From: Gemmatimonadota bacterium
GTDB taxonomy: Bacteria; Gemmatimonadota; Gemmatimonadetes; Gemmatimonadales; Gemmatimonadaceae
Direction: 5' to 3'
Length of the DNA stretch: 64,000 nt
Assembly (NCBI GenBank): GCA_028287305.1
Contig: JAQBPX010000029.1
Span: forward strand, 62,001 to 126,000
Shown here piece by piece: positions 32,692 to 44,024 of this stretch. A program made the position numbers and the translations under genes. Within the stretch, counting starts at the first letter, position 1; every line of letters begins with the position of its first letter. Under the pieces are notes generated by a model. That model had not been told where the DNA came from. It saw only the letters and a list, made by a program, of their open reading frames with translations, and searched no databases.

Positions 32692-33837
32692 GTGAATCCC
32701 CTCACCAGTTCCCTTCCCTGGCTCGCCCTTCCCCTGATTGGACTGGCGAGATCCCGATCGCGTGCGCTCGCCGAGGAGCCTGCTGAGCCCCCGGCGAATG
32801 CCCCGCGCGTGAGCGTGGTGATCCCGGCCCGCAACGAGGCCCGCAACATCGATCGCTGCGTCCGCTCCATGCTCACCTCCACCTGGCCAGCGCTCGAGGT
32901 GCTGGTGGTGAACGACCATTCCACCGACGACACCGCTGCCGTGGCGCGCTCGGCGGGAATCGGCGATGCGCGGCTCCGCGTGATGGAGAACCCCGACCTG
33001 CCCGCAGGGTGGATGGGCAAGCAGTGGGCATGCTGGAATGGCGCCCGCGCTGCCACAGGCGAGATCATCCTCTTCCTCGATGCAGACACATGGTCGGCGC
33101 CTGACCTCGTGACGCGCACGGTGAGTGCGATGCGCTCACGAGCTGTGACGCTGCTCTCCGTGGCGGGCTGGCAGGAGCTCGGCACGATATGGGAAAAGCT
33201 GGTCCAGCCACAGATCTTCTCGATCCTGTTCGTGCGGTATGGTGGCACCGAAACCATGAACCGCGCGACGCGCGCGAGCGACGTGATCGCGAACGGCCAG
33301 TGCCTGATGGTTGAACGAGCAGCATACGAGGCCGTGGGTGGGCACGAGCGCGTGCGCAACTGCGTGGCCGAGGACCTCATGCTGGCCCAGGAATTCTTTC
33401 GGGCGGGGCGCCGGCCCATGGTGGTGGTCGGTCTCGAGCAGCTGCGCACCCGCATGTACCAGTCGCTCGACGAGTTGATCAAGGGCTGGGGGAAGAACGT
33501 GTATGCGGGCGGGCGCGAGTCCGCACCCGGCGGCCGCATCGGACGAGCGCTGTATCCGCTCATGCTGCTCTCCGTTCCGCTGGGAGCGCTCGTGCCCCCC
33601 GTGATTGCAATGCTCTCGATATTCAGTCTGGTGCCGAGCGACTGGGCACTCTGGTCCTGGATCACGAGCAGCCTGCTGCTCGCATGGTGGATGCTCATCT
33701 ATCGCTTCCTCCGCGAGTCCGCCTGGCTTGCGTTCCTGTATCCGCTGGGAGCGCTGCTCCTGCTCTGGATCACCGTCAGGGCGATTGCGCACGGCAAGCA
33801 GGTGGCATGGAAGGACAGGGAATACACGGCGGCCTGA
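32692..33837 (+). CDS. Family 2 glycosyltransferase, membrane-bound
   Basis: The 381-residue GT-A enzyme has SVVIPARNEARNIDRCV, the nucleotide/metal motif ILFLDADT, and acceptor-site VAEDLMLAQEF. A QxxRW-like motif near KGWGKNVYAGG precedes three or four C-terminal TM helices. The layout resembles carotenoid or hopanoid-associated glycosyltransferases (CrtQ/HpnB type), which add sugars to lipids at the inner membrane. GTG 32692 has GGAGCG upstream. No carotenoid or hopanoid genes are nearby, so the acceptor is open. Confidence 0.85.
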   Translation: MNPLTSSLPWLALPLIGLARSRSRALAEEPAEPPANAPRVSVVIPARNEARNIDRCVRSMLTSTWPALEVLVVNDHSTDDTAAVARSAGIGDARLRVMENPDLPAGWMGKQWACWNGARAATGEIILFLDADTWSAPDLVTRTVSAMRSRAVTLLSVAGWQELGTIWEKLVQPQIFSILFVRYGGTETMNRATRASDVIANGQCLMVERAAYEAVGGHERVRNCVAEDLMLAQEFFRAGRRPMVVVGLEQLRTRMYQSLDELIKGWGKNVYAGGRESAPGGRIGRALYPLMLLSVPLGALVPPVIAMLSIFSLVPSDWALWSWITSSLLLAWWMLIYRFLRESAWLAFLYPLGALLLLWITVRAIAHGKQVAWKDREYTAA

Positions 33838-33906
33838 TCATCGTTTTGCGCCGGCCGGCGTTGGGGCGGTGACGGCGAATGCCTGCGACGGACGCACCGT
33901 CGCGGG

Positions 33907-36900
33907 GTGCAGACACTACGCGCAGTGGCCGCGCTCCTCCGCGGCATGGACTCGGTGGCCTCCGCCGCCCCCTTCGCCGCCGCGCTCGAGGCGGAACCGT
34001 TGACCCAGGTCGAGCCGGACCACGGGGAGCGCCTCGGCATTCCATCGGCATTTCCCCACCGCGCCGCCGCCTTCATCAGCCGAGAGCGACGACTGCTCGT
34101 CGCGGCCGGCCGCGCGCCGACCGGGATGCGCGACGCCATGCGCAGCGTGGCGGCCAGGCTCGCGCAGCGCTCGCCCACCCTGCGCTGGCTCGTCGTGCTC
34201 GTCGACGACAGTGGCGAGCTCGCCATCGGCACCGCGCTCCTCACGGGCGAACGGCCATCGGTGGCCATGCTCGCCCTGCGCCGCGACGGTGTCACGGAGG
34301 GAGATGCGGAGACCGTACGGGCGCTCCTCACGGCGACCGGCGCGACCGACGCAGCCGTGCATGCGGCCTGGCACGAGGTGCTCGGGCGCGATGCGCTCAC
34401 CAGGCGCTTCTATCGAGTGCTCGAGCACCAGGTTGGCGCGCTCGCGTGCAGCAGCACCATGGGACGCGAGCCGGAGCGGCGCGAGGTGGCACTGCTGCAT
34501 GTGTCTCGCCTGTTGTTCCTGTCGTTCCTCCAGGCGAAGGGGTGGCTGGACGGCTCCTACCACTACCTGGCCGAGCGGTTCGACGAATGCATGGCCGGCG
34601 GGGGACGCTACCATCGCCGCGTGATCATGCCGCTCTTCTTCGGCACGCTCAACACGCCCGCCAGCCAGCGCGCCCCCGCGGCACGCGCGCTCGGGCGCAT
34701 TCCCTTCCTCAACGGCGGATTGTTCGCCCCCACGCCGGTCGAGCGCTCCCTGCGCGGGCTCACCTTTCCCGACGACGCATGGGGCTCGCTCTTCGGCGAG
34801 CTGCTCTCGCGCTTCCGCTTTACCGCGCACGAACAGGCGGCTGACTGGAGCGAGGCCGCGGTGGATCCGGAGATGCTCGGGCGCGCGTTCGAGTCGCTCA
34901 TGGCGCCTGCCGATCGCCGCAGCAGCGGCACCTTCTACACGCCGCAATTGCTCGTGAGCCGCGTGCTCGAGGAAGCCCTCGACTCGGCCATCGGCAATGC
35001 GCCCACGCGAGCCGAGGTCGCCGGCCTCACCATCCTCGATCCGGCGTGCGGGTCGGGCGCCTTCCTGGTGCACGCGCTCGAGCGAGTGGCACACATGCTC
35101 GGCACGCTCGGCGACGATCGCCCCACCTGGCGCATTCGACGGGACGTGTTGTCTCGCCAGCTGTTCGGCGTGGACCGGAACGCCACGGCCGTGTGGCTGT
35201 GCGAGCTGCGACTGTGGCTCTCGACGGTGGTGGACCATGCCGCTTCGGATGGCGGCGCGGTGCCACCACTGCCGAACCTCGACCGGCAGGTGCGCGTGGG
35301 CGATGCGCTTGCCGGCGCGCTCATGCCATCTGCGCGCGGCGGCGGCCGCGCGCTCACCGCGCTCCGGTTGCGCTATGCACGCGCGAGCGGGCACCGAAAG
35401 CGGACGCTGGCCCGGCAGCTCGATCGCGAGGAGCGCGCCGCCGCAGTCGCGCGCATCGACCGCGCGATCAGCTCCGCAGTGGCCGTGCGACGCGAGCTCG
35501 TGCTCGCGCAGCGGGCGCGCGACCTCTTTGGGGAGCGCACGACACTGGATAGTGCACAGCGCGCCACGCTCGACTCCGCGCGCGCCCGGGTGCGCGCACT
35601 CCGGCGCGAGCGCACGTCGCTGGTCGCGGGAGCGGCACTCCCCTTCTCCTTCGACATCCAGTTCGCCGACGTGGCCGCCGGCGGCGGATTCTCGATGGTC
35701 ATCGGCAATCCGCCTTGGGTGCGACTGCACCAGATTCCGCCGACGGAGCGCGAGGGCCTCAAGCAGGAGTTCGTGTCGTACCGCCGCGCGGCCTGGGAGC
35801 GCGGTGCCGTGGCCGCGCGCGCCGGTCGCGGGTTCTCGGCGCAGGTGGACCTGTCCGCGCTGTTCATCGAGCGCTCGCTGCGACTGGCACAACCGGGAGG
35901 CACGGTGGCACTCCTGGTGCCTTCCAAGCTCTGGCGCTCGCTCGCCGGCGGCGGCATTCGCTCGCTGCTGCAATCCGAGAGCGAGCTGCAGTGCGTCGAG
36001 GACTTGAGCGACGCACCCGGCGTGTTCGACGCAGCCGTCTACCCGTCGCTCGTGGTCACGCGCCGCAACGCCGCTGATGCCGGGCGCGCGACCGAGACGC
36101 GCTGCGTGGTGCAGCAAGGAGAGCGTCGCAGCTGCTGGTCGGTGCCGGCACGGGCCATCCCGCTCGACGACTCGCCTGGCGCGCCCTGGATCCTGCTCCC
36201 GCCCGCGGCGCGCGATGCGTTCGACCTCGTCGCCGCGTCCGGCCCGCCGCTGGCCGAGACGATGTTCGGTGCGCCCCTCCTCGGCGTAAAGTGCGGCTGC
36301 AACGAGGCGTTCGTGGTGACCGTGATCGCGACTGACGGCGATCTCACGGTGATCGAGGATGATGCCGGCAGGCGGGGCGAGGTCGAGCGCGCGATGGTGC
36401 GCCCCCTTCTCCAGCGCGCGAACGAATCGCCCCGCTCGATCCTCTGGCCCTATGACGACAGCGGTGCCGTGCTGCGAAAGCTTCCCCCGCGCGCGGAGGC
36501 GTGGCTCGCTCCCTGGCGCGTGCGACTGCGGGCGCGGGCCGACGCGAGAAGCGGCAGCGCGCCATGGTGGTCGCTCTTCCGCACGGAGGGCGCCTCGTGC
36601 CGCTCGCCACGAGTTGCGTGGCCGGACTTCGGGCGGACACCGCGCCCCGAAGTGCTGGCAGCGGGCGACGATCGAATCGCGCTAAACAACTGGTACGTGC
36701 TGCCGGCGCCGACCGAGTGCGACGCGGTGGCCCTGCGCGCCTGGATCGCATCACCGCTCGTCGATGCGTTCACGCGAGCGCTGGCCGAGCCTGCCCGCGG
36801 CGGGTGGCACCGTTACCTGGGCTGGACCATGTCACTGCTTCCCGTCCCGCGGGACTGGCCTCGCGCGCGCTCCGTGCTCGTCCACGCCCGGCTGGACGAT

Positions 36901-36984
36901 CCCGCGCAGCTGCTCGAGTGCAGCCTCGACGCGAGCGGACTGGCGCTCGATGCGGTCGCTCCATTGCTGGAGTGGGGAGGGTGA
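33907..36984 (+). CDS. Eco57I-like N6-adenine DNA methyltransferase, large
   Basis: The 1025-residue protein has an N-terminal region (1-160) with no motif I know, then a helical block ([31 protein letters not shown]). The methyltransferase core includes [10 protein letters not shown] (about 335), AdoMet motif [17 protein letters not shown] (from 375) and catalytic motif IV NPPW at 601-604. A basic coil (about 480-540) and a C-terminal target-recognition-like region to 1025 complete it. I see no PD-ExK or other nuclease motif. The stop overlaps the helicase GTG (GTGA), so the pair is coupled. GTG 33907 was chosen as first start; ATG 33946 is possible. Confidence 0.85.
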   Translation: MQTLRAVAALLRGMDSVASAAPFAAALEAEPLTQVEPDHGERLGIPSAFPHRAAAFISRERRLLVAAGRAPTGMRDAMRSVAARLAQRSPTLRWLVVLVDDSGELAIGTALLTGERPSVAMLALRRDGVTEGDAETVRALLTATGATDAAVHAAWHEVLGRDALTRRFYRVLEHQVGALACSSTMGREPERREVALLHVSRLLFLSFLQAKGWLDGSYHYLAERFDECMAGGGRYHRRVIMPLFFGTLNTPASQRAPAARALGRIPFLNGGLFAPTPVERSLRGLTFPDDAWGSLFGELLSRFRFTAHEQAADWSEAAVDPEMLGRAFESLMAPADRRSSGTFYTPQLLVSRVLEEALDSAIGNAPTRAEVAGLTILDPACGSGAFLVHALERVAHMLGTLGDDRPTWRIRRDVLSRQLFGVDRNATAVWLCELRLWLSTVVDHAASDGGAVPPLPNLDRQVRVGDALAGALMPSARGGGRALTALRLRYARASGHRKRTLARQLDREERAAAVARIDRAISSAVAVRRELVLAQRARDLFGERTTLDSAQRATLDSARARVRALRRERTSLVAGAALPFSFDIQFADVAAGGGFSMVIGNPPWVRLHQIPPTEREGLKQEFVSYRRAAWERGAVAARAGRGFSAQVDLSALFIERSLRLAQPGGTVALLVPSKLWRSLAGGGIRSLLQSESELQCVEDLSDAPGVFDAAVYPSLVVTRRNAADAGRATETRCVVQQGERRSCWSVPARAIPLDDSPGAPWILLPPAARDAFDLVAASGPPLAETMFGAPLLGVKCGCNEAFVVTVIATDGDLTVIEDDAGRRGEVERAMVRPLLQRANESPRSILWPYDDSGAVLRKLPPRAEAWLAPWRVRLRARADARSGSAPWWSLFRTEGASCRSPRVAWPDFGRTPRPEVLAAGDDRIALNNWYVLPAPTECDAVALRAWIASPLVDAFTRALAEPARGGWHRYLGWTMSLLPVPRDWPRARSVLVHARLDDPAQLLECSLDASGLALDAVAPLLEWGG

Positions 36985-39230
36985 TCGAACTGGCCGCGGC
37001 GCGCTCAGGCTGCAGCGCGCTCCATGCCGTTGGCAGGCTCGCCGCGCTGCTGCTGCCGGCGCGCGCGCCCCTCACGCTCGGCCGCGTGACACTCCGGGAC
37101 CACCAGGCGAGTGCGGTGATGAGGCTCGACGCGATCCTCGCAGCTCGCGGTGTCGCACTCCTCGCGGACGAGGCAGGACTCGGAAAGACCTTCACCGCGC
37201 TCGCGTGCAACCGCGCGTGCCGGCGGGTGATGGTAGTGTGCCCCGCCGCCCTGGTCGCGATGTGGCGAGCCAGCGCGGAGCGCGCGGGAAGGACTGTACA
37301 GGTGGTCTCGCAGGAGCGGTTGAGCCGGGGCGTCCCCCTGTTTCCCAACCTCCATGACCAGGAGCCCTGGCTGCTCATCGTGGACGAGGCGCACGGCTTT
37401 CGAAATCACGCAACGCGGCGATGGTCATCGCTCTCCGCTCTCGCGCGCGGATCGCAGCTTCTGCTCCTCTCGGCCACGCCCATCCACAATCGCTTGCGGG
37501 AGCTGCAGTCGCAGTTCGCGCTCGGCCTGGGCGAGGCGGCGCTGTCGATGAGCGCCGCCCAGCTTTCCTCGTTGATCGTGCGCCGCACCGCATCCGCCGG
37601 CAGCGCGGCGCTCCCCGCGCTTCACGTGGTGCCGCCGCTGGTGATCGGGGAAGATGAAGCCTGCCTCGACGCGCTGCTCGCGCTTCCACCCGCGCTCTCC
37701 GCGCGCGATGCGGGCGACGCACCGACACTCGTGCTGTGGGGACTGGTGCGGCGATGGGCGTCGTCGCGCGCGGCGCTGGTGACTTCGCTCAAGGCCCGGC
37801 TTCGCATGGGCCTCGCGCTCTCGCAGTCGCTGGAGGATGGCCGGTGGCCCACGCGTCGTGAGCTCCGCGCGTGGGCAGGCGACGATGACGCCATCCAGCT
37901 GGGATTCGCATCACTGCTCGTGCCGGATCCGCTGGAATCCGGAATCGACGCAGCGGAGCTCGCGTCGCGCATCGCTGCCCACGGTGCTGCACTACGTGCC
38001 TTGCTCGATGCGCTGCGGCGCAGCAGCGACCCGGACGACGCCCGGGCCGCAGCGCTCCAGCGGATCCGGGCCACCCACCCGGGCGAACGCATGCTGGTGT
38101 TCACCGAGCATGCCGACAGTGCCCGCGCCATGTATCGCCGCATCGAGCGCTTCGGCGGAGTGGGGTTGCTCACTGGCGAGGAGTGCAGGGTGTCGGGTGG
38201 GTCGATGAGCCGAGCCGAGCTGCTTCGCCGGTTCGCTCCGCGCGCGCACGGCGCGGCGGAGCCGAGAGTCGCTGAGCGCATCGCCTGCCTGGTCTCCACC
38301 GACCTGCTGAGCGAGGGCGCCAACCTGCAGGACGCGAGCGTCGTGGTGCACCTCGACCTTCCATGGAGTCCCATGCGACTGGAGCAGCGCATCGGCCGGC
38401 TGCGCCGGATGGAGAGCGAGCATGCCACGATCACGTCGTGGTCCTTCGCGCCACCGGCGGAAGCGCAGCGGCTCCTGCGCGTGGAAGAGCGCCTGCGCGA
38501 CAAGAGCACCACCGCCGCGCGTGCGGTCGGCATCGCCGGTGGAGTCCTTCCGGCGGTGTTTCCCGAGGCCAGGCTACAAGCCGGCGACGCCCCATCGGCC
38601 TCTCGCGAGCTATTGATGGAGTGGCTGGAGCGCCAGCCTGGCTGCGACCCGGCGGCGCATCACGACGGGCCCTGCCTCGCGGCAATGCCGGGGTCGCAGG
38701 CGGGCGCCATCGCGCTGATCGCGCGCGGCTCCGAGCGGGCCCTGGTGGTGCGCGACTGCGCTTCGCAATGGCGCCGCGACGATTGGCAGGTCGCGTGGCG
38801 ACTCGCTGCGGATTCCCGCCCACGCGACATGACGGCTCGACATGACCCCGCGCTTCTCCACGCGCTGGCCAGCCTCGAGGGTTGGATCTCATCGGCTCGC
38901 GCGACGGGCGAGGGCCGCGACGAGCTGTCACTCGCGCGAACCCGGCGCAACGCCCTCGCCCGCGTGGAGCGAGCGACGCAAGACGCACCGCGACACAAGC
39001 GCGGCACCGCGGGCACGCTCGCCGCTCGCGTTCGTGGTGCGCTCCAGCGCGCAACGAGCGCGGGAATCGAGTGCGAGATGGCCGAGCTGAGCCTGCGTGA
39101 GAACGACGACCAGCGGTTCGTGCTCGCCCTGGATGCGCTGCTGTCGGGTTGCCACGGCCCGGCGCGCGACGAGCGCTGGACGGTGGAAGTCCTGCTCGCC
39201 TACTTCGTGGACAGCTCGATCAGGTGCTGA
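36981..39230 (+). CDS. SNF2/DEAD-like helicase, partner of the methyltransferase
   Basis: The 749-residue superfamily 2 helicase starts at GTG 36981 inside the methyltransferase stop. Motif I is [13 protein letters not shown] (from about residue 61), motif II DEAH is at 135-138, motif III SAT at 164-166. The second RecA domain has [27 protein letters not shown] and motif VI QRIGR (469-473). This is the SNF2-like translocase layout. After about 520 there is a long region ([17 protein letters not shown]) that I cannot assign. ATP-driven DNA translocation in partnership with the methyltransferase is inferred from the coupling. The 3' end overlaps the convergent M20 gene by 31 bases. Confidence 0.85.
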   Translation: MIELAAARSGCSALHAVGRLAALLLPARAPLTLGRVTLRDHQASAVMRLDAILAARGVALLADEAGLGKTFTALACNRACRRVMVVCPAALVAMWRASAERAGRTVQVVSQERLSRGVPLFPNLHDQEPWLLIVDEAHGFRNHATRRWSSLSALARGSQLLLLSATPIHNRLRELQSQFALGLGEAALSMSAAQLSSLIVRRTASAGSAALPALHVVPPLVIGEDEACLDALLALPPALSARDAGDAPTLVLWGLVRRWASSRAALVTSLKARLRMGLALSQSLEDGRWPTRRELRAWAGDDDAIQLGFASLLVPDPLESGIDAAELASRIAAHGAALRALLDALRRSSDPDDARAAALQRIRATHPGERMLVFTEHADSARAMYRRIERFGGVGLLTGEECRVSGGSMSRAELLRRFAPRAHGAAEPRVAERIACLVSTDLLSEGANLQDASVVVHLDLPWSPMRLEQRIGRLRRMESEHATITSWSFAPPAEAQRLLRVEERLRDKSTTAARAVGIAGGVLPAVFPEARLQAGDAPSASRELLMEWLERQPGCDPAAHHDGPCLAAMPGSQAGAIALIARGSERALVVRDCASQWRRDDWQVAWRLAADSRPRDMTARHDPALLHALASLEGWISSARATGEGRDELSLARTRRNALARVERATQDAPRHKRGTAGTLAARVRGALQRATSAGIECEMAELSLRENDDQRFVLALDALLSGCHGPARDERWTVEVLLAYFVDSSIRC

Positions 39231-40663
39231 TAGAACCGGATTGCCTCGAGATAGTCCTTCGCCGGCACGCGCTCGTTCGTCCCGTGCAGCCGGGCAAGGT
39301 CCGACTTGCCAAAGGCGAAGGGGGAGAACCGGTACACGTTCCTCGCAATCCTCGAATACGCGCGCGCGTCGGTTCCACCGACCACCAGGTACGGCACGGC
39401 GGATACGCCGAACACGTCGCCGATCGCAGTGGTGAGCGTGTGGAACTCCGGGGAGTCGGAGGGCGAAACGGGTGCCGGCTCGCGCGCGAGGCCCTCGAGG
39501 GGCTCCGCCACCACGCGTGGGTCATTCACCGCCTTCGCGATGTGCCGCATGACGGTCGCCACGCTGTCACCTGGCAACAGGCGGAAGTTGACGACCGCCT
39601 TCGCCTGCTGCGCGAGGACGTTGTCCTTGGGGCTCGCCTCCAGCATGGTCGGCGCCGTGGTGGTGCGGATCATGGCGTTGCTGCTCGGAGTGCCCGCCAG
39701 GATCCGTCGGAGCAGCGGGTCGAACAACCAGAGGTTCGCGAAGATCATGCGGCGCCCGAAGGCGACGTCGGGCGCGAGCTGCTCGAACATTGCGCGCGTG
39801 CCGCCGTCTATGCGGCTGGGCATCGGATCGTTCTCGAGCCGGTCGAGCGCGCGTGCGAGAATGCCCACCGCGGTGTGTTGCGGAGGCATGGACGAATGCC
39901 CACCCTCCGCCCTCGCCGTGAGGCGCACGCTCATGTAGCCCTTCTCGGTGATCCCCACCAGCGCGCGCCGTCCACTCATGCCGGGAAGCAGGTCGTCGGC
40001 GATCACGCCGCCTTCGTCCACCACCAGCGAGGGATGCACGCCGCGGCGCTCGAGCTCCGCCACCACCGCCAGCGCACCGCTCCCGCCGCGCTCCTCATCG
40101 TGCCCGAACGACAGCATCAGCGTGCGTCGCGGCGCGAACCCGCGCTTCGCGAGCGCCTCGGCGGCCTCGAGGATCGCCATCACGTTGCCCTTGTCGTCGA
40201 GCGTGCCGCGGCCCCACACGAAGCCCTCGGCCAGGTCGCCGCTGAACGGCGGGTGTGTCCACTGCGCCTCCGTCCCTGCCTCCACCGGCACCACGTCCTG
40301 GTGGGCCATGAGCACCACGGGCGAGAGCGACGCATCCGTACCCTTCCATGTGAACAGCAGGCTCGCGGTGTCCAGGATCTCGCGGGTCATTGCCGCGTGC
40401 GCACGAGGGAACTGCTGCGCCAGGAAGGCGTGCAGCTCGTCGAAGCGCGCGACGTCCACCGGCTGGTCGAGCGTGGTGACGGTCGGGATGCGTACGGCGC
40501 CCGCCAGGCGCTCCACCGCGCCACTGTCGGCCAGGATCGCGGGCAGCGAGGCGCGGGTCACCGAGGGACTGGCCGGAACGCGCAGCGTGCGGGCCACCAC
40601 CACCGCCACCAGCACCACGACGGCGCCGAGCAGCCCGAGCGCGATGCCGCGCGCGTGCCTCAC
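39200..40663 (-). CDS. M20-family metallopeptidase (carboxypeptidase S-like)
   Basis: The 487-residue protein has an N-terminal TM anchor ([16 protein letters not shown]) and an M20 dizinc peptidase domain. Its motifs are LMAHQDVVP (His), [10 protein letters not shown] (bridging Asp), [12 protein letters not shown] (catalytic Glu), VVDEGG and the final [10 protein letters not shown] (His). A dimerisation domain lies between about 240 and 360. It probably cleaves C-terminal residues or acyl amino acids in the periplasm. GTG 40663 overlaps the cyclophilin stop (GTGA). Confidence 0.9.
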   Translation of the reverse strand: MRHARGIALGLLGAVVVLVAVVVARTLRVPASPSVTRASLPAILADSGAVERLAGAVRIPTVTTLDQPVDVARFDELHAFLAQQFPRAHAAMTREILDTASLLFTWKGTDASLSPVVLMAHQDVVPVEAGTEAQWTHPPFSGDLAEGFVWGRGTLDDKGNVMAILEAAEALAKRGFAPRRTLMLSFGHDEERGGSGALAVVAELERRGVHPSLVVDEGGVIADDLLPGMSGRRALVGITEKGYMSVRLTARAEGGHSSMPPQHTAVGILARALDRLENDPMPSRIDGGTRAMFEQLAPDVAFGRRMIFANLWLFDPLLRRILAGTPSSNAMIRTTTAPTMLEASPKDNVLAQQAKAVVNFRLLPGDSVATVMRHIAKAVNDPRVVAEPLEGLAREPAPVSPSDSPEFHTLTTAIGDVFGVSAVPYLVVGGTDARAYSRIARNVYRFSPFAFGKSDLARLHGTNERVPAKDYLEAIRFYQHLIELSTK

Positions 40664-41319
40664 TTGATCACTCGCGCGCTGATCACGTAGTCCATCTTCG
40701 GATAGTCGCGCACCAGGTAGGCATTCCCTTCCTTCTCGATGCGGTCCTGGTCGGGACCCTTGCCGCGCGGCGGGCCCTCGCCGTAGCTGAAGAGCGAATC
40801 CGCTACCGCCATCCCGTCGGTCACGCGCCCGAAAGGCGAGAAGCCCAGCCGGTCGAGTCGCGTGTTCCCGTCGCTGTAGTTGATGAACAGCTGGGTGGTG
40901 CGCGTGTTCGGGCCGCCAGTGGCAAAGGTGATGGTGCCGCGCGTGTTGGGCACGCGCACCGAGTCATCCTTGATCACGAGCTTGTCCCACGCGCGCGAGA
41001 CCGCGGTGTCGCCGCTGATGCCGAACTGGGCCACGAATCCCGGCAGCACGCGAAAGAAGCGGGTGCCGTCGTAGTAGTTGTGCCTCACCAGGTAATAGAA
41101 GCGATCTGCGCCGAGTGGCGACCACTCGCGGATGGACTCCACCGTGAAGCCGCCGCGGCTGGTCTCGAAGCGCACGCGCACCGTGTCCGGCGCGCGCTCG
41201 GCGAGTGACCTGGCCGATGGCGCGAGCAGCGGCTTGCCGCGGTGGCATCCGGCGGCGGAAAGCGCCGCGGCAAGGACGATCAGCATGCTGCGTCGCGTGT
41301 TGCGCATGACCATGTTCAC
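40660..41319 (-). CDS. Cyclophilin-type peptidyl-prolyl isomerase, lipoprotein
   Basis: The 219-residue protein has a lipoprotein signal (MLIVLAAALSAAGC) and a cyclophilin domain whose active-site strand is TRFFRVLPGFVAQFG (Arg and Phe kept). It continues TITFATGGPNTRTTQLFIN and FGRVTDGMAVADSL. It speeds proline isomerisation during envelope protein folding. GTG 41319 overlaps the upstream lipoprotein stop (GTGA) and its own stop overlaps M20, giving a three-gene coupled unit. Confidence 0.9.
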   Translation of the reverse strand: MNMVMRNTRRSMLIVLAAALSAAGCHRGKPLLAPSARSLAERAPDTVRVRFETSRGGFTVESIREWSPLGADRFYYLVRHNYYDGTRFFRVLPGFVAQFGISGDTAVSRAWDKLVIKDDSVRVPNTRGTITFATGGPNTRTTQLFINYSDGNTRLDRLGFSPFGRVTDGMAVADSLFSYGEGPPRGKGPDQDRIEKEGNAYLVRDYPKMDYVISARVIK

Positions 41320-41834
41320 TTCCTGGGCTGGGGCGGGCCGGCATTGAGTGCGTCGGAAACTCGCTCACGTTGATGATCGTTGCGGCTCTCGAGGATGGCC
41401 AGCAGGTTGGCGTTCTGGATGAGCGTGGGCTCGCCCTTCATGGTGAGCATCGCGGCGGGCGCGACGAAGCGCCCAGTGGGTAGCGCCGCGGCCGCGGCCA
41501 CTCGCGCCAGCGAATCCGGATAGAGGTAGACGTGGAGCACGGCGTTGCCGAGCCGATAGTGAGCGCCGCCGTGCGCGACACCTTCCACGTCGGTACGCTC
41601 CGTCTCGATGCGCGGCGCGAGGCCCGCGCTCTCCAGCCGCACATTCACTGCACACTCGTTCCAGAGTCCGGTGGCTGGACATGCCGGCCGGGGCTTCGCC
41701 GATGTTGCGGTACCAGTAGAGGGCGCCGCGATCGCAGCACTGTCGGAAGGCCGCTGCTCGCGCCCTCCACATGACTCCGCCACGCCGGCCAAGGCAAGCA
41801 TGGCAGCGCACATAAGGATAGAGGTAACCCTCAT
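41316..41834 (-). CDS. Hypothetical lipoprotein
   Basis: The 172-residue protein begins MRVTSILMCAAMLALAGVAE with a Cys at about 22 (ESCGG), so it is a likely lipoprotein. A Ser/Thr/Pro linker follows, then a compact domain with two Cys (CPATGLWNECAVNVRLESAG) and the block YRLGNAVLHVYLYPD. It is first in a unit with the cyclophilin and peptidase. I recognise no family. Confidence 0.72.
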   Translation of the reverse strand: MRVTSILMCAAMLALAGVAESCGGREQRPSDSAAIAAPSTGTATSAKPRPACPATGLWNECAVNVRLESAGLAPRIETERTDVEGVAHGGAHYRLGNAVLHVYLYPDSLARVAAAAALPTGRFVAPAAMLTMKGEPTLIQNANLLAILESRNDHQRERVSDALNAGPPQPRK

Positions 41835-42065
41835 TATCGGACCTTGACGTGGCGTACGGTAGAGCCCGCCGCAGCGGATCGCGTCCAAGATAGTGCCCTG
41901 ATGGCTTCGTTGCGGCACGGGGGATGCCTTAGAGGATTGTGGCGCAGCGACGTAACCGTCGCCTGGGACGTACCACCGAACACAATCGCTACGCGCCTGC
42001 AGCGTCCCACCCGCTACCGCCCGCGGGAGAACCAAAAAATCTGGGCGACAGCGACGGAGGACACT

Positions 42066-43100
42066 ATGCGTCTCAACAATCGTAGCACCGCGCTCGGCCT
42101 GGCCGCAGCGTTCACCCTCGGGATCGCCGCTGTGGCTTCGGCCCAGACGACGACCCCGCAGGACAGCGCCACTGCAGCAGGAGCTCGCGGCACGGCAGGG
42201 TCGGCAACGACCACCGCCCGCCCCTCGAGCACGAAGACCTCGAGCGGCACCGCCAGCGGTTCGGCGATGGGCACGAGTGGCTCCATGAGCAACATGAGCA
42301 GCGGCACCAGCAGCTCGAGCAGCCTCACCGATTCCACCAAGCGTCGCGCCACTTCGTCGACCCGCATCAAGGTCTCGAAGAACGAGTCTGCCGGTGAAGT
42401 CGAGCCCACGCCGGCGCCCGCGCCGACGCCTGCTCCCGAGCCCACCCCGGCTCCCGCACCGATGCCCGAGCCCACCCCGGCTCCCGCCCCGGCGCCCGCT
42501 CCGGTAGTGGACACCACGCCCGCGATGGCCTCGGCCGTGATGCCCATGGTCAAGCGCTACGGCATGGGTTGGTACCTCGGCCTTGGCGGCGGCGCCAGCA
42601 TGCCGAGCAACGCCACGCTTCGCAGCGCCTACTCCACGGGCTGGAACGTCACGGTCCCGTTCGGATACGATTCGCCGACCTCGATGTTCGGTCTCCGCTT
42701 CGACGTCTCCTATGATCGCCTGATGGGCCGCGACTTCCGCACCGTCGTCGGTGGCGTGACCACCGCCGGCACGAACGAGGATCTCGGCATCTGGTCGGGT
42801 TCGGCCGACGCGAAGCTTCGCTTCCCGCTCCCGTCCGCCCGCTCCGCCTTCTATGTGGTCGGCGGCGGCAGCGCTCATCGCTACAAGAACGCCAGCACCA
42901 TCCTCACGAGTGGCCAGAACACCGGCAACAACCTGGACAACAGCGTGAACGACTTCGGCTGGAACGCCGGCGGTGGCTTCTCGTTCGGCTGGGGCAAGTC
43001 GGAGCTCTTCGTCGAGTCCCGCTACTTCTCCATGCAGAAGGAGAATCCGTTCGGCGAGAAGGCTCGCTTCCTCCCGGTCGTGCTCGGCTTCACGTTCTAA
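42066..43100 (+). CDS. Outer-membrane beta-barrel protein with Pro/Ala linker
   Basis: The 344-residue protein has a signal peptide (LGLAAAFTLGIAAVASAQ), a Ser/Thr-rich disordered part to about residue 105 and a Pro-Ala-Glu repeat linker (PTPAPAP units, about 115-155). A small eight-strand-like barrel follows, from YGMGWYLGLGGGASMPS to the C-terminal FLPVVLGFTF, whose final Phe is the usual barrel signal. The linker may cross peptidoglycan. GGAGG is 6 bases before ATG 42066. The 230 bases upstream hold a small hairpin (about 41945-41960) but no gene. Confidence 0.82.
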   Translation: MRLNNRSTALGLAAAFTLGIAAVASAQTTTPQDSATAAGARGTAGSATTTARPSSTKTSSGTASGSAMGTSGSMSNMSSGTSSSSSLTDSTKRRATSSTRIKVSKNESAGEVEPTPAPAPTPAPEPTPAPAPMPEPTPAPAPAPAPVVDTTPAMASAVMPMVKRYGMGWYLGLGGGASMPSNATLRSAYSTGWNVTVPFGYDSPTSMFGLRFDVSYDRLMGRDFRTVVGGVTTAGTNEDLGIWSGSADAKLRFPLPSARSAFYVVGGGSAHRYKNASTILTSGQNTGNNLDNSVNDFGWNAGGGFSFGWGKSELFVESRYFSMQKENPFGEKARFLPVVLGFTF

Positions 43101-43116
43101 GTCGGACGTATGGCTC

Positions 43117-43143
43117 GCCGCCCCGCGAACTTCGCGGGGCGGC
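43117..43143 (+). terminator. Hairpin after beta-barrel gene
   Basis: GCCGCCCCGCG pairs with CGCGGGGCGGC around AACTT (11-bp perfect stem). There is no T-tract, so it may terminate weakly or protect the 3' end before the transpeptidase gene. Confidence 0.5.
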
Positions 43144-43175
43144 GCGCTGTACACCCCCCCACGCGGTCGTTGTAT

Positions 43176-44024
43176 ATGCGTCGTTCCTTCCTCACGTTGC
43201 TCTTCGCCGCCTCCGCGATCGCGCCGAACCTGGCGTGCGCGCAGCAGGGCTTCCATCGCGGACCCTTCGGGCTGCTGAGCGCTCGAGACACGAGTGACAC
43301 CACGGTCCGCCCCGAGGTCAAGCTCGACTCGATCACGGTGGACCTCTCGGCCGTCCACATCCTGCACTTCAAGGGTCGCGCGGATAGCCTCTCGTGGGAG
43401 CGCGCGCGCAGCGCCGCTGAAAGTGCCGACGGCTATCGCCTGGTGGTCTCGCTGCAGGATCGCCGCATCTGGGTGATGGCGGACCAGGACACCATCCTCA
43501 CGGCGCCCGTTGCCGTCGCCAAGGGCACCACGCTCGAGTACCAGGGGCGCAGCTGGAAGTTCGAGACGCCGCGCGGCCGCCGCACGGTGCGCATGAAGGA
43601 AGCGGATCCCATCTGGATCCCGCCCGACTGGCTCTACGCCGAAGTCGCGGTGGAGCACTCCCTCAAGCTCGGCCGGATCCCCGATCGCGGCGTGAAGCTG
43701 AGCGACGGTCGCACCCTCAAGGTGCAGGACGGCGAGGTCGGCGTGTTCTCGGCCGATTCAGGGTTCACGCCACTCCTGCTCGACGAGCACATCGTCTTCG
43801 ACAGCACGCTGTACATCCCGCCGCAGGGCACGAAGAACCGTCGCGTGAACGGCGCGCTCGGCAAGTTCCGCCTCGACCTCGGCGAGGGCTACCTGCTGCA
43901 CGGCACGCCCTACAAGGACTCGATCGGGCTGGCCGCCACGCATGGCTGCATCCGCCTGCGCGACGAGGACATCAGCTGGCTGTACGACCACGTCCCCGTC
44001 GGGACGCACGTCTACATCTACTGA
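43176..44024 (+). CDS. L,D-transpeptidase (YkuD family), secreted
   Basis: The 282-residue protein has a signal peptide ([18 protein letters not shown]) and a C-terminal YkuD domain with [20 protein letters not shown] and [12 protein letters not shown]. The HGCIR motif holds the catalytic cysteine. It crosslinks peptidoglycan stem peptides or attaches proteins to them, in the periplasm. The N-terminal half is a strand-rich domain with [10 protein letters not shown] and [12 protein letters not shown]. Its last 7 bases overlap the convergent LOG gene. Confidence 0.9.
   Translation: MRRSFLTLLFAASAIAPNLACAQQGFHRGPFGLLSARDTSDTTVRPEVKLDSITVDLSAVHILHFKGRADSLSWERARSAAESADGYRLVVSLQDRRIWVMADQDTILTAPVAVAKGTTLEYQGRSWKFETPRGRRTVRMKEADPIWIPPDWLYAEVAVEHSLKLGRIPDRGVKLSDGRTLKVQDGEVGVFSADSGFTPLLLDEHIVFDSTLYIPPQGTKNRRVNGALGKFRLDLGEGYLLHGTPYKDSIGLAATHGCIRLRDEDISWLYDHVPVGTHVYIY

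Noticed and set aside
33916-36117. 733-codon minus-strand frame opposite the methyltransferase
   Set aside because: No motifs and odd composition; the plus frame carries AdoMet motif I and NPPW.
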